A DNA stretch of 64,000 nt from CAZWAP01 sp964632005 (GCA_964632005.1 CAZWAP010000004.1:38705-102704), one strand, 5' to 3'. Counted from the first letter of the stretch, positions 1-8,321 are shown. The notes: generated by a model from the letters alone, not told the origin. Numbers and translations are program-made.

Positions 1-477
1 GTTGAGTCCTTCGAAAGAAACGCCGTTGACGATGCTCGCATCGCCGACGACAGCGACGATCTTGTCGTTTTTTTTACGGTGGTACTGGCCCAGAGCCATC
101 CCTATGGCCGTAGGAACGGCGGTACCGGCGTGCCCGACGACGAACCGGTCGTATTCGCTCTCAGCCGGGTTGGGGAAACCGCTGATGCCGCCTGCCTGTC
201 TGAGCCGGCGGAATTCGCCCTTCCTGCCGGTGATTATCTTGTGCGCATAGCACTGATGGCCGACATCCCAGAGGAGCCTGTCCTTTTTGAAGTCGAAGAC
301 CTTGTGCAGCGCCAGCGTCAGCTCCACCACGCCCAGATTGCTCGCCAGGTGCCCGCCGGTCTTACTGACCGAGGCCAGTATGAACTGCCGGATCTCCTCG
401 GCCAGGGTCTCCAGCTCGCCTGTCGAGAGCTTCTTGAGGTCCGCAGGACTATCGACCTGTTCCAACAACTCACCCAT
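1..477 (-). CDS. dxs: 1-deoxy-D-xylulose-5-phosphate synthase, N-terminal part
   Basis: DXS joins pyruvate and glyceraldehyde-3-phosphate using thiamine diphosphate, the first step of the MEP isoprenoid pathway in the cytoplasm. The window holds only the first 159 codons; the gene runs off the left edge. The visible protein starts MGELLEQVDSPADLKKLS and contains the DXS-typical SKTGGHLASNLGVVELTLAL, the WDVGHQCYAHKIITGR segment and the thiamine-diphosphate-binding region VVGDASIVNG near the cut end. ATG at 475-477 is preceded by GAGGAA. No gene lies directly upstream; a terminator at 696-726 separates it from the leftward transcript before it. Identification is firm, completeness unknown. Confidence 0.93.
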   Translation of the reverse strand, partial: MGELLEQVDSPADLKKLSTGELETLAEEIRQFILASVSKTGGHLASNLGVVELTLALHKVFDFKKDRLLWDVGHQCYAHKIITGRKGEFRRLRQAGGISGFPNPAESEYDRFVVGHAGTAVPTAIGMALGQYHRKKNDKIVAVVGDASIVNGVSFEGLN

Positions 478-695
478 TAATGTTCCTCGCAAGTTGCAGT
501 ATACGAATGAACCGCTCAAAAGGTGCGGGCATCCACATCAAACTGCCCCAATTTACACAAGATTCTAAGCCCTTTTACTATAGCAGTTTGCTGGCCAATC
601 GCCACCGTAAAAAACCGTGCCTCCTGTGGGGGCTGCCTCCGCTCGGGCAACCAGGGATCGGCGTTCGCAGAGCCAATGCGCCCTGGCCCGCGCAC

Positions 696-726
696 AAAAA
701 AGCCCCTGTGCAGAATGCACAGGGGC
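696..726 (-). terminator. Rho-independent terminator
   Basis: Read leftward, an 11-bp perfect stem (716-726 with 702-712) closes on a 3-base loop and is followed at once by six T residues (701-696). This is a textbook intrinsic terminator. It ends whatever is transcribed leftward across 727-930, before the dxs leader. Confidence 0.88.
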
Positions 727-930
727 CCACTCGGAAAGAAACTTATATTGCCCCCCAAGAGCTCGGCGACGCAGTCCTCCTCACAGCCGAGGCTCCTTAT
801 TTGCTCCTGCCCGGGGCTATGTGCTCTGCTTACCCCCGTTCGGCAGGATTAAACGGCTGAGCTATTTTTCCCCCACAATGAGGCGGCCGGGCTCGGCGTC
901 CCGACCCGCTTTATCCGCCCAACCTCAAGT
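727..930 (-). ncRNA. Candidate structured small RNA of unknown class
   Basis: No plausible ORF fills this stretch, yet the minus strand folds into a long rod. 842-847 pairs with 806-811 and 834-838 with 812-816 to form an apical hairpin. 854-861 then pairs with 780-789 (two unpaired bases), 880-883 with 776-779, and 896-900 with 768-772. The helices are separated by purine- and A-rich internal loops and end at the strong terminator at 696-726. A weak promoter may precede it (TTGTCC, 17 bases, TAGACT on the minus strand, just upstream). The rod with internal bubbles recalls 6S RNA, but I see no diagnostic sequence; a long 3' UTR of the parvulin gene is the alternative. Confidence 0.35.
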
Positions 931-1017
931 AAAGTCTAATAGAAAAACCCCCTCCGGACAAATCACACAGCGAGCTTTTCGACGATTTTCTGCGGGCCGA
1001 TAACGCCACCCGCTCAA

Positions 1018-1051
1018 ATCGGCAAGACCGGATACCCGGCCTTGTGCCGAT
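1018..1051 (-). terminator. Strong hairpin just after the parvulin gene
   Basis: Read leftward, the bases directly after the stop codon at 1053 form a stem of about 14 bp (ATCGGC...GCCGAT outside, CCGG/CCGG inside, a two-base bulge, GTAT loop). There is no T tract behind it, so it may be a weak or Rho-assisted terminator or a 3'-end stabiliser. Confidence 0.4.
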
Positions 1052-1052
1052 C

Positions 1053-1925
1053 TCAACCGCCGGCCTCTGAGACCTCCTCGATCCTGGCCTTGCTCTTTAG
1101 ACCATCGATGAAATCGTTGATGGCCTGTTCCTGCATTCTCTCCCTCAAGGCCTCGAGAATTTCGGCTCTTACCTCCTCGAGTTTGGCCACGGTCGGCGGT
1201 TTTCTATCGTATACCTTGGCGATGTGGTACCCGAATCGCGTGCGAAAAATGTCACTTACCTGCCCGGCAGCAAGGCTGAAAACCACGTCCTCGAACTCCT
1301 CGACCATCTGCCCCCGCATCACAATCCCAAGGTCACCGCCGCTATCGGCACAATCGGTGTACTTATCAACAACCACTTCGAAAGGCACACCTCTGTCCAA
1401 CTCTTCCTTCGCCTGTTTTATCGCTTCGTAAGCAACTTCCTCGCCGCTCTGCCAGTTTACATACCTGACAATGTGGGCGACCCTGGCCTGCTCGCCATAT
1501 GTGAACTGCTCCTGATTTTCCTCGTAGTACTGCCTTATCTCGGCCTCGGAGGGCTCGGGCAGGTTCTTGCAAACCTCTTCGAGTCTGCGCTCGACCCGCA
1601 TCAGCAACTTGATCTGCTCTTTGACCTCGCGCTCATCGGTGGTATGGAAATCCCTGTACAATTGCTGGATATCCTCGTACCGGCCTTTCAGTTCCGCGAA
1701 GGCCGACTCAACTTCCTGCTCGCTGATTTCCGGTGCGTTTTTCCGGGCCTCCTGGTCAATCAAGACCCGCTCGAGGACGTTCTCCCTGGACCAATCAAGT
1801 AGTTGGGCCTCCCTTTCCTCTTTGCTCTGGTCTTTGAATACTTGTTCATAGTCCGGCCTCAAACGCTCGACCTCTTGCTTTATGGCCGAATCCTCGATCC
1901 GCTCGCCGTTGACTATCAAGGCCAT
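1053..1925 (-). CDS. Parvulin-type (PpiC/SurA-like) peptidyl-prolyl isomerase
   Basis: Predicted 290-aa chaperone-isomerase that would catalyse cis-trans isomerisation of prolyl bonds. Residues about 1-135 form a helical SurA/trigger-factor-like region starting MALIVNGERI. Residues about 140-240 are the rotamase domain, with QARVAHIVRYV, the DCADSGGDLGIVMRGQM motif and the FRTRFGYHIAKVYDRKPP ending typical of PpiC domains. No signal peptide or membrane helix is visible, so as written it would be cytoplasmic, unlike SurA. I chose ATG at 1925 over TTG at 1931 because the spacing to GAGG is better. It is last of three leftward genes. Identification of the domain is firm; the substrate is unknown. 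Confidence 0.82.
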   Translation of the reverse strand: MALIVNGERIEDSAIKQEVERLRPDYEQVFKDQSKEEREAQLLDWSRENVLERVLIDQEARKNAPEISEQEVESAFAELKGRYEDIQQLYRDFHTTDEREVKEQIKLLMRVERRLEEVCKNLPEPSEAEIRQYYEENQEQFTYGEQARVAHIVRYVNWQSGEEVAYEAIKQAKEELDRGVPFEVVVDKYTDCADSGGDLGIVMRGQMVEEFEDVVFSLAAGQVSDIFRTRFGYHIAKVYDRKPPTVAKLEEVRAEILEALRERMQEQAINDFIDGLKSKARIEEVSEAGG

Positions 1926-1987
1926 CTCCAATACCTCACATTCTCAAGAGAATTTGGTTTCGGTTGGGCCGACTCTTCTTTCGGCCG

Positions 1988-2878
1988 TCATCTCTTCGCC
2001 TTTGCGTACCAGTCCGGATCCCTCGCGAGGTTTTCCCTTGCTTCCAGGGTCATCATCTCAAAAGCCGGATGGCTGCTCGGCCAGGCTCGCTCGGTAAAGG
2101 GGCTGCGCCGCATCTTCTCTATTTCCGGTGCTACTTCATCAAAATAGCTGCCGTAAATGTGCAGCGAGTCACTTATATCCACATATCTGCCCACCTTAAC
2201 ATCAGAGCCGATCCTCTCGGATATGCCGCGGGCGATCATCCTTTGCAAATCCGTAAGGGCATAGGCGTTCATAAACCACGCCTTGTAGAGGTCTCTGCTG
2301 CGCCAGTGGGTGTTCATATTCAGCAGGAGCTGGCCCGAGTCGTCCTCGACCAGCCGACACCATATTCTTTGAAGGCAGGGCGGGTCGACGGTCCGGGGAT
2401 CGGCCGTCGGCATCCACGTTATGGCCTGCGCGCGCCGGCTGTGGCCGGCAGAAGACAGGCAATCAATGATGTATTGAATTTGATCGACGTTCGCGAACGG
2501 CCTTGGCGAATCGGCCCGGCGGATGTTCTCGACGGGGCTGTATGCAAAGAGCCTTTCGTGATAGGTATAGGTCCACTTGCCGGCGGCCGGGTCGATCCAG
2601 TGATCGTGAATCCCGTGGAGCACCTCCTGGCGATACGACTCAAGCTCCTCGGGCCCACCCGGAAAATTCTTATGTATCCTCGGCTCGTTGAAAGGGTCGC
2701 TTACAGTGACTGTCACCGTGGCATCTTTGCTCGGCCTGTCGCCCGGCCTGTCGTATTGCGTCCTCAGGTCCAGGCCCTTATCCCACACGGCCAGGACGGC
2801 CTTCTCCCACGCCTCCGGAAGGCAGTCGGCGCTTACGGAAATCACCGGTATACCGGCGGTCGAAGCAGCAGTACTCAT
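1988..2878 (-). CDS. ThyA-family thymidylate synthase (divergent)
   Basis: Probable thymidylate synthase of 296 aa, converting dUMP to dTMP with methylene-tetrahydrofolate. The family landmarks are visible but in an unusual sequence. The nucleophile lies in TVDPPCLQRIWCRL (Cys168), the phosphate-binding RSxD appears as HWRSRDLYKAWFMNAYAL, and the dUMP-binding H-x-Y occurs as SDSLHIYGSYFDE (His240, Tyr242). The surroundings differ from E. coli ThyA and look more like the shorter archaeal-type enzymes; a dCMP hydroxymethylase-like activity cannot be excluded. ATG at 2878 follows GAGGAA at a good distance, better than GTG at 2884. It lies 44 bases after the anchored protein gene, probably in one transcript. 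Confidence 0.75.
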   Translation of the reverse strand: MSTAASTAGIPVISVSADCLPEAWEKAVLAVWDKGLDLRTQYDRPGDRPSKDATVTVTVSDPFNEPRIHKNFPGGPEELESYRQEVLHGIHDHWIDPAAGKWTYTYHERLFAYSPVENIRRADSPRPFANVDQIQYIIDCLSSAGHSRRAQAITWMPTADPRTVDPPCLQRIWCRLVEDDSGQLLLNMNTHWRSRDLYKAWFMNAYALTDLQRMIARGISERIGSDVKVGRYVDISDSLHIYGSYFDEVAPEIEKMRRSPFTERAWPSSHPAFEMMTLEARENLARDPDWYAKAKR

Positions 2879-2922
2879 CGGCACTTTCCTCCGTGGGGCA
2901 AATCGAAGCTGATGTGTCCTTG

Positions 2923-3450
2923 CTAAAAGTTGCTAAGATCGATTTCCTCTTTGGTGATGTTGTACATCTTGTGATACCGCTCGGGCAGATCTGCCAGCGC
3001 CCTGGTGGCAAGGTAAGCGTACTTAGTGCCCGGCCAGCGGCTTTTGATCTCGCGGCACTTCCTGACCATCTCCCCATAAGTGGTTACCGGCAGCCTGCCC
3101 ATGCTCCGCTGGGTCACAACCCATTCCCACAGCCGTTGAGCTTCAATCTCCTCTTCGATCTCAAGCTTCCTGAATTGGGGCGCCGGCTGGCCTTGCTGCG
3201 GGGTGGCGGTGTTCTGTTCGGGCACGGGGGCAGTATTCCCTTTGGGGGTGGGGCTCGGCTGGGCAGGCGCCGGGAGTTGCGGCTCAGCGTTCAACCGTTC
3301 CCGATCGCTCTTGACCACGTCGTAGAAGCCCTTCTCAGGCTCCTGTGGCCTCGGCGGCTCACCCCCGCCACCGGTGAGGACGCCGACCAGCACTATCAGT
3401 GCCACCACGCCGACGGCTGCTCCGGCGACTTTGAGCCAAAACGTGTTCAT
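2923..3450 (-). CDS. Small membrane-anchored protein, unknown function
   Basis: A 175-aa protein that I do not recognise. Residues about 7-25 (KVAGAAVGVVALIVLVGVL) form a single membrane helix near the N-terminus. A proline- and glutamine-rich linker follows (about 30-90), then a charged globular or helical C-terminal part of about 80 residues containing RLWEWVVTQRSMGRLP and YAYLATRALADLPERY. The topology suggests an anchored periplasmic domain. ATG is preceded by AGGA. It is first of a three-gene leftward run, with thymidylate synthase next. The 222 bases upstream (3451-3672) separate it from the divergent riboflavin synthase gene; I see no clear promoter there. Confidence 0.7.
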   Translation of the reverse strand: MNTFWLKVAGAAVGVVALIVLVGVLTGGGGEPPRPQEPEKGFYDVVKSDRERLNAEPQLPAPAQPSPTPKGNTAPVPEQNTATPQQGQPAPQFRKLEIEEEIEAQRLWEWVVTQRSMGRLPVTTYGEMVRKCREIKSRWPGTKYAYLATRALADLPERYHKMYNITKEEIDLSNF

Positions 3451-3672
3451 AATAATCCTGCCCTGCTACATTGATTACTGACGAATTGTAACCTATAATC
3501 ATTGTACCGTGAGGCTGGCTATTTTCAATTGCAAATAATCGAATATCCGCCGCCGGCTGGGCCGGTCGGGGTGCCAGGCCGGACGTAAAGACTCGGCGGG
3601 CGTCCGAGAGTACCCCCGGACACAATATACGGCGGCCGGGGACCCGATGTGACGGGAAACGGTCAATCCCTT

Positions 3673-4314
3673 ATGTTCACCGGGCTGATACAGGCTGTTT
3701 GTGAGGTGAAATCGACCCGCCGGACCGGCGAAGCGATGAAGCTGGTCGTCGATCTGGGCGAGCTGGCCGGCGATGCCAGGATAGGCGACAGCATCGCAAT
3801 AAACGGGGTCTGCCTCACGATTACCGAACTCGCGGGCGGTCTGGCCGGCTTCGAGGTCAGCGGAGAGACCTTGGCCAAATCGACGCTCGGGCGACTGAAG
3901 GTCGGCTCAAAGGTCAACGCCGAGCCGGCCCTCAAGCCTGCAGAGCGGTTCGGCGGGCACTTCGTGCTCGGCCATATCGACGGGGTCGCGACTATCAGCA
4001 CGGTTGAAAGGCATGGCGAATTTGCCGATATGAGATTCGCCGCCGGGCCCCGGTTGCTCGACCAGATGGTCGTCAAGGGCTCGGTGGCCGTGGACGGGAT
4101 ATCGCTGACCGTGGTGGATATGGACCGCACCTCGTTCGGCGTGGCCGTGATACCGCAGACGCTCCGCGCAACGACGCTCGGTGCCGCCAGGGTCGGCGAC
4201 CAGGTGAATGTCGAAACCGACATTATTGTAAAGGCGATAAAGAAACAACTCGATAATATCCTGCCGAGTACCCAACCGCTGACCGCGGAGAGACTAAGGG
4301 AACTCGGCTTTTGA
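3673..4314 (+). CDS. ribE: Riboflavin synthase, alpha subunit
   Basis: This 213-aa enzyme dismutates two 6,7-dimethyl-8-ribityllumazine molecules to riboflavin. It is a tandem of two lumazine-binding barrels: residues 1-97 start with the invariant MFTGLIQ and include GDSIAINGVCLTI; residues about 98-195 repeat the pattern with GHFVLGHIDGVA and KGSVAVDGISLTVVD. MFTGLIQ is the family start, so ATG at 3673 is preferred over GTG at 3649, although no clear Shine-Dalgarno sequence precedes it. Only 49 bases separate it from the methyltransferase gene that follows. Other riboflavin genes are not in the window. Confidence 0.93.
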   Translation: MFTGLIQAVCEVKSTRRTGEAMKLVVDLGELAGDARIGDSIAINGVCLTITELAGGLAGFEVSGETLAKSTLGRLKVGSKVNAEPALKPAERFGGHFVLGHIDGVATISTVERHGEFADMRFAAGPRLLDQMVVKGSVAVDGISLTVVDMDRTSFGVAVIPQTLRATTLGAARVGDQVNVETDIIVKAIKKQLDNILPSTQPLTAERLRELGF

Positions 4315-4363
4315 AATCTGAGACGGTTTTCCAACGCGATGCTCGACATAAAAGGACCGGTTG

Positions 4364-5497
4364 ATGGGTAAGTCAGCACAAACAGATGTTTTGTTCAAGG
4401 AAATGGATTTTGAAGGGTCGCGTAGAACGCTGATTCTCAACAAACCACGGATACTCGATCGGATACGCCGTATCTCCAGTTGCGAGTCTTTGGCCTCGCT
4501 GCAACAGCAGGTGTACAAGCTGCGAACCGATCTGGCCGATTTCGAAGGCGACGGGGCCAAGCTCCTCAACATCGGGACCAACGGAGATACTGTAAGCATA
4601 ACTGAGAACTATCTGCTCAGCGAACTAAGGCAAATAGTAGAAGCACGAACCCTGGAGCGAAGCAAGTACTACTTGTGCCGGTTGGCGAAAGCTATTTCGG
4701 AGAAGCGTACAAACAAGCTGAACGATCTCGACCTGAACCGTTGGAAGGAGTATTCGGACATCATCACCGACAGTCTGTGGATACTCCAGAGGCGAGACAG
4801 CTCGGGCGTTCACAACGCCGAATACTGGGGCAACTTCATCCCGCAAATACCCCAGCAGATGATGAAGAGATACACAAAAGCCGGCGAATGGGTGCTGGAC
4901 ACTTTCGCCGGTTGTGGCACCACGCAGATCGAGGCACAAAGGCTGGGCAGGAATTCGGTGGGTGTTGAACTCCAGGCGCCGGTCGTCGAGACAGCCAATA
5001 AGCTGGTACGTTCGGAGCCGAACAGGTTCGGCACTATCAACGAAATTGTGCAGGGCGACAGCGCTGAGATCGACTTTGCGGCCCTCCTGTCGCAGTACCG
5101 GCGCAAGTCCGTACAGCTCTTGATAATGCATCCTCCATACTTCGACATAATCAAGTTCAGCGAGGACCCCCGCGACCTGTCGAATGCTCCGACGATCGAA
5201 GCATTCCTGGCGAAAATGAACACCATCGTGGCCAACGCTTCGCGAGTGCTCGATAGGGGCCGCTACCTTGCATTGGTAATCGGAGACAAGTATAGCAAGG
5301 GCGAGTGGATTCCGCTCGGGTTCCTCACGATGCAGGAAGTTCTGAAGACGGGCTATACCCTCAAGAGTATCATCGTCAAGAATTTCGAAGAGACATCCGG
5401 CAAGCGCAACCAGAAAGAGTTGTGGAGATACCGTGCTCTTGTCGGAGGGTTCTACATCTTCAAGCACGAATATATTTTTCTATTCAGGAAGAAATAA
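4364..5497 (+). CDS. DNA methyltransferase of a type II restriction-modification pair
   Basis: Predicted N6-adenine or N4-cytosine DNA methyltransferase, 377 aa, using S-adenosylmethionine. Residues about 1-125 are a family-specific N-terminal region. Then come a motif-X-like stretch (WGNFIPQIPQQMMKRYT, about 155-171), motif I VLDTFAGCGTTQIEAQRLG (about 177-195) and motif IV as MHPPYF (255-260), where His replaces the usual Asp of DPPY. Residues 261-377 carry the remaining fold. ATG at 4364 is preferred over TTG at 4361. It is followed after 12 bases by a nuclease-like gene, so the two form one unit. Base composition looks more AT-rich than in the flanking ribE and pdxA genes, suggesting acquisition. 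Sequence specificity cannot be read. Confidence 0.85.
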   Translation: MGKSAQTDVLFKEMDFEGSRRTLILNKPRILDRIRRISSCESLASLQQQVYKLRTDLADFEGDGAKLLNIGTNGDTVSITENYLLSELRQIVEARTLERSKYYLCRLAKAISEKRTNKLNDLDLNRWKEYSDIITDSLWILQRRDSSGVHNAEYWGNFIPQIPQQMMKRYTKAGEWVLDTFAGCGTTQIEAQRLGRNSVGVELQAPVVETANKLVRSEPNRFGTINEIVQGDSAEIDFAALLSQYRRKSVQLLIMHPPYFDIIKFSEDPRDLSNAPTIEAFLAKMNTIVANASRVLDRGRYLALVIGDKYSKGEWIPLGFLTMQEVLKTGYTLKSIIVKNFEETSGKRNQKELWRYRALVGGFYIFKHEYIFLFRKK

Positions 5498-5509
5498 GGT
5501 GGCGTTCTT

Positions 5510-6343
5510 ATGCCATTGTTGAGCCCATTAGAGGTGATGCGGCTGAAATTGGAAACCATACCGGCGCCGGCCCTCAAAGAGCTTGCGCGGATAGAGAAGG
5601 TCCCTGGAACCAGGGCCGCAGAGCTCGTAAAAAACTTGGCCTCCTCGGGCTTAGACCAGGAGGCACTGGATAACTTCATCAGGGTTAGGTATGCCGAGAA
5701 AGTCGAAAAGCGGCGGACGGTAATCCCTGATGGGTACTTGCTGAGTGAGCTTGCGAAGGTTGAATCGTTCCGCTGGGGAGTCGTTCAAGGGCAGTTGGAC
5801 AACAAGATACAAGTGGAGTATGTCAGAAGATACCATTGCTTTGATGAACTGCTCGATCAGGTGGCAAAGGACTTGTACGAGGCCGTGAAAGACTATGTGA
5901 TATGTACCTGGTACAACCACTGGACGACGGTGATTATCGAGGATATTATAAGTACTCACCCGGCCGTAGTGCCGACTCTCAAGAATAAAAAGGGCATTGA
6001 CTTGTTTTTCGGTGGCCAGCCCTTTGATCTGAAAACGACCTATATGCCCGAAGGCTGCCCGCTATCTCCGGGTGAGCTACCCGACCCGAAAGATCTCGCG
6101 GTATGGCTTTATGAAAACCAGGGAGCCCAGCGTTTCGGGGCCGACAACAGGTTGTTCGTGGTCGTGCACGACACAGCGAACCCCCGCGATAGCTGGAAGA
6201 TCAAGAGAGACATACGATTTGTAAAGCAGAAGATCGACGCCTTTTTTGCATCGCAAAACGTTTCGCAAAGTGACGAGATCGTCTTTACGTTTCGGCGCCA
6301 GACCTACACGGCGATTTCGAAGGTGTTGTTCGTGATCAAATAG
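5510..6343 (+). CDS. Probable type II restriction endonuclease (SAP-like N-terminus, PD-(D/E)XK core)
   Basis: A 277-aa protein without a family I can name, inferred to be the cleavage partner of the preceding methyltransferase. Residues about 18-48 (ALKELARIEKVPG, then RAAELVKNLASSGL) resemble a SAP-type DNA-binding helix-turn-helix. The middle holds a PD-(D/E)XK-like core: a candidate acidic residue in TTVIIEDIIS (Glu144), then KKGIDLFFGG (Asp164) and QPFDLKTTYMP (Asp173-x-Lys175). The C-terminal 90 residues contain the strand-rich LFVVVHDTANPRDSWK. The start has AAGGTGG in front of ATG. Its short distance from the methyltransferase gene, and the AT-rich look of both, support a mobile restriction-modification unit. 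The nuclease activity is inference from the motif and position. Confidence 0.72.
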   Translation: MPLLSPLEVMRLKLETIPAPALKELARIEKVPGTRAAELVKNLASSGLDQEALDNFIRVRYAEKVEKRRTVIPDGYLLSELAKVESFRWGVVQGQLDNKIQVEYVRRYHCFDELLDQVAKDLYEAVKDYVICTWYNHWTTVIIEDIISTHPAVVPTLKNKKGIDLFFGGQPFDLKTTYMPEGCPLSPGELPDPKDLAVWLYENQGAQRFGADNRLFVVVHDTANPRDSWKIKRDIRFVKQKIDAFFASQNVSQSDEIVFTFRRQTYTAISKVLFVIK

Positions 6344-6371
6344 CTAAAGTGCCGAAACTGGTTGGAAGGAT

Positions 6372-7430
6372 ATGGGGCACCTGCCTGACAATTCGATAGG
6401 TGATCAGCCGGTCATCGGGATCACGATGGGCGATGCGGCGGGGATAGGCCCGGAGGTGGTAGTCAAGGCCCTGGCTGACCCCGCGATCCGCAAGGCCGCC
6501 AAGTTCGTCGTGTTCGGGATGAACGAGCAGCTCTGCTACGCCGCGGATGCAGCCGAGATCGAGCCGTTCTGGGGCCGCCACCAGCACGAGAAGATCAGCA
6601 GGGAATATCCGTTCAAGGTCGTGGTGGCCGACTACGACGAGTATTCGGTGCCGTCCTGGATAAGAGGACCGAGCAGAATCGCGGGCGAGGCCTCAATAAG
6701 GTTCTGCCTGGATGCGATCGACGCGGCGCTGGCCGGCATCATCGACGCGGTCGTTACCGGCCCTATCAGCAAGAGAAGCTGGAAATTGGCGGGGGCCGAC
6801 TGGCCCGGCCACACCGAGATGCTCGCGCAGCGCTGCAAATCGCCCCGAAAGGCGATGATGTTCGTCGCAGGGCCCCTGAAGGTGGCCCTGGCGACGATCC
6901 ACGAGGCCCTTTTTGAAGTCAGGCACAAGTTCACCATCGGCTGCGTCTTTGAGCCGATAGACCTGCTCAACGACGCTGTCAAGGTGTATTTCAACCGGGC
7001 CGAGCCCAGGATCGGCGTCGCCGCGCTCAATCCGCACGCCGGAGAAGACGGGCAATTCGGCGACGAAGAGCAGCGCATCATAACCCCGGCAATCACCCTC
7101 GCGCGGCACCACGGCATTGACTGTCACGGGCCGTTCAGCGCCGACACCCTTTTCATGCGTGCGGCCCTGGGCGAATTCGACGCGGTCGTGGCGATGTATC
7201 ACGACCAGGGTATGATACCGGTCAAGCTGCTTGATTTTGCGCACGCGGTCAACATAACCATAGGCATACCTATCATCCGGACCTCGCCCTGCCACGGGAC
7301 GGCCTTCGACATCGCGGGCAAGAACTGCGCCAACGCAGCCAGCTTCAAATCGGCCATAACCACCGCCATCGGCATGGTCAAGGCCAGAAAGGCTCACGAG
7401 CTGGCCCAGGTCGACATAGCCAAGCCCTAA
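6372..7430 (+). CDS. pdxA: 4-hydroxythreonine-4-phosphate dehydrogenase
   Basis: PdxA oxidises 4-phosphohydroxy-L-threonine in the DXP-dependent route to pyridoxal phosphate, in the cytoplasm. The 352-aa protein has the expected length and motifs: PVIGITMGDAAGIGPEVVVKA near the start, AVVTGPISKRSW, the metal-binding His in WPGHTEMLA, LNPHAGEDGQFGDEE, and a second metal site in AMYHDQGMIPVKLLDFA. GGAAGGAT precedes ATG directly. rsmA follows after six bases, the same pdxA-rsmA adjacency as in enterobacteria. The DXP substrate of this pathway is made by Dxs, encoded at the left edge of the window. Confidence 0.95.
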   Translation: MGHLPDNSIGDQPVIGITMGDAAGIGPEVVVKALADPAIRKAAKFVVFGMNEQLCYAADAAEIEPFWGRHQHEKISREYPFKVVVADYDEYSVPSWIRGPSRIAGEASIRFCLDAIDAALAGIIDAVVTGPISKRSWKLAGADWPGHTEMLAQRCKSPRKAMMFVAGPLKVALATIHEALFEVRHKFTIGCVFEPIDLLNDAVKVYFNRAEPRIGVAALNPHAGEDGQFGDEEQRIITPAITLARHHGIDCHGPFSADTLFMRAALGEFDAVVAMYHDQGMIPVKLLDFAHAVNITIGIPIIRTSPCHGTAFDIAGKNCANAASFKSAITTAIGMVKARKAHELAQVDIAKP

Positions 7431-7436
7431 GCGATT

Positions 7437-8321
7437 ATGCAGACCAAGCGACAGATCCAGCAACTGCTTGCCTCGGCAGGCCTTAGCCCGAACAAGCAAC
7501 TCGGCCAGCATTTCCTGGTCGACCTTAACCTGATGAGGCTTCTGGTGGATTCAGCCCAGATCAACAGCGACGACGTGGTGCTCGAGGTTGGCTGCGGCAC
7601 AGGGTCCCTGACCGAGTCGCTGGCCGAGCGAGCCGGAAGAGTCGTGGCGGTGGAGATCGATCAAGCCGTGCTGGAGATCGCCCGAGATCGACTTGCAGAG
7701 GCCCGCAACGTCGAGCTTATCGGCGCCGATATCCTTAAAAACAAGGGCAGGCTGGAGCCGACGGTGGCAGATGCCCTGGCCGCCGCCCGCAAGAGATACT
7801 CCGGAAGGGCCCTTCTGGTAGCGAATCTCCCTTACAACGTTGCATCGCCGGTCATACTGCACCTGGCTACGGGGCCAATCCAGCTTGACGCAATGTACAT
7901 CACCGTCCAGAGGGAAGTGGCCGAGAGAATGACCGCAGGCCCCGGTAGCCCCAGTTACGGCATCCTCAGCATTCTCCTGGCCGCCACAGGGGATTTGCAG
8001 AGAATCAAGCTTCTCAAGCCGGGCGTTTTCTGGCCCCGGCCGCAGGTCGATTCTGCAATGCTCGGATTTGTCCGCAGCCCGGCCAAATGCGGGCGAATCC
8101 GCGATATGGAGCTGCTAAGCCGGGTCGTCCGATTCTTTATGGGCCGACGCCGTAAGACGCTCCGGGCCTGCGCGAAATCGGGGCGGGGCAGGCTCGCCGA
8201 GATGACCGACTGGCCGGCGGTCTTCGAGAGTTGCTCAATTGACCCGGCCGGCCGGCCAGACCAGCTTGCCCCGCAGGATTACGTCGCTATGGCCAATCTG
8301 TGCGCAAAGGCCCTGGCCTGA
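7437..8321 (+). CDS. rsmA: 16S rRNA A1518/A1519 N6-dimethyltransferase
   Basis: RsmA (KsgA) dimethylates two adjacent adenines in the 3'-terminal helix of 16S rRNA during small-subunit assembly. The 294-aa protein starts MQTKRQIQQLLASAGLSPNK and carries the SAM motif VLEVGCGTGSLTESLA, the acidic motif VAVEIDQAVLEIA and the adenine-methyltransferase motif LLVANLPYNVASPVILHLA (NLPY). The C-terminal RNA-binding region contains WPRPQVDSAMLGF and RRRKTLRACAK. It is coupled to pdxA six bases upstream. Part of its 3' end (8148-8248) is duplicated at 9495-9595, about 1.35 kb downstream. Confidence 0.95.
   Translation: MQTKRQIQQLLASAGLSPNKQLGQHFLVDLNLMRLLVDSAQINSDDVVLEVGCGTGSLTESLAERAGRVVAVEIDQAVLEIARDRLAEARNVELIGADILKNKGRLEPTVADALAAARKRYSGRALLVANLPYNVASPVILHLATGPIQLDAMYITVQREVAERMTAGPGSPSYGILSILLAATGDLQRIKLLKPGVFWPRPQVDSAMLGFVRSPAKCGRIRDMELLSRVVRFFMGRRRKTLRACAKSGRGRLAEMTDWPAVFESCSIDPAGRPDQLAPQDYVAMANLCAKALA
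8148..8248 (+). repeat. Direct repeat, copy 1 (inside rsmA 3' end)
   Basis: A 101-base segment of intact rsmA that recurs at 9495-9595 in the same orientation. I count 10 mismatches and no gaps, so about 90 percent identity. The two copies bracket the pseudopilin gene. Confidence 0.9.

Noticed and set aside
478..700. Possible thiamine pyrophosphate or other riboswitch before dxs
   Set aside because: No THI-box or other known riboswitch core found, and the terminator at 696-726 belongs to the transcript before the dxs leader.
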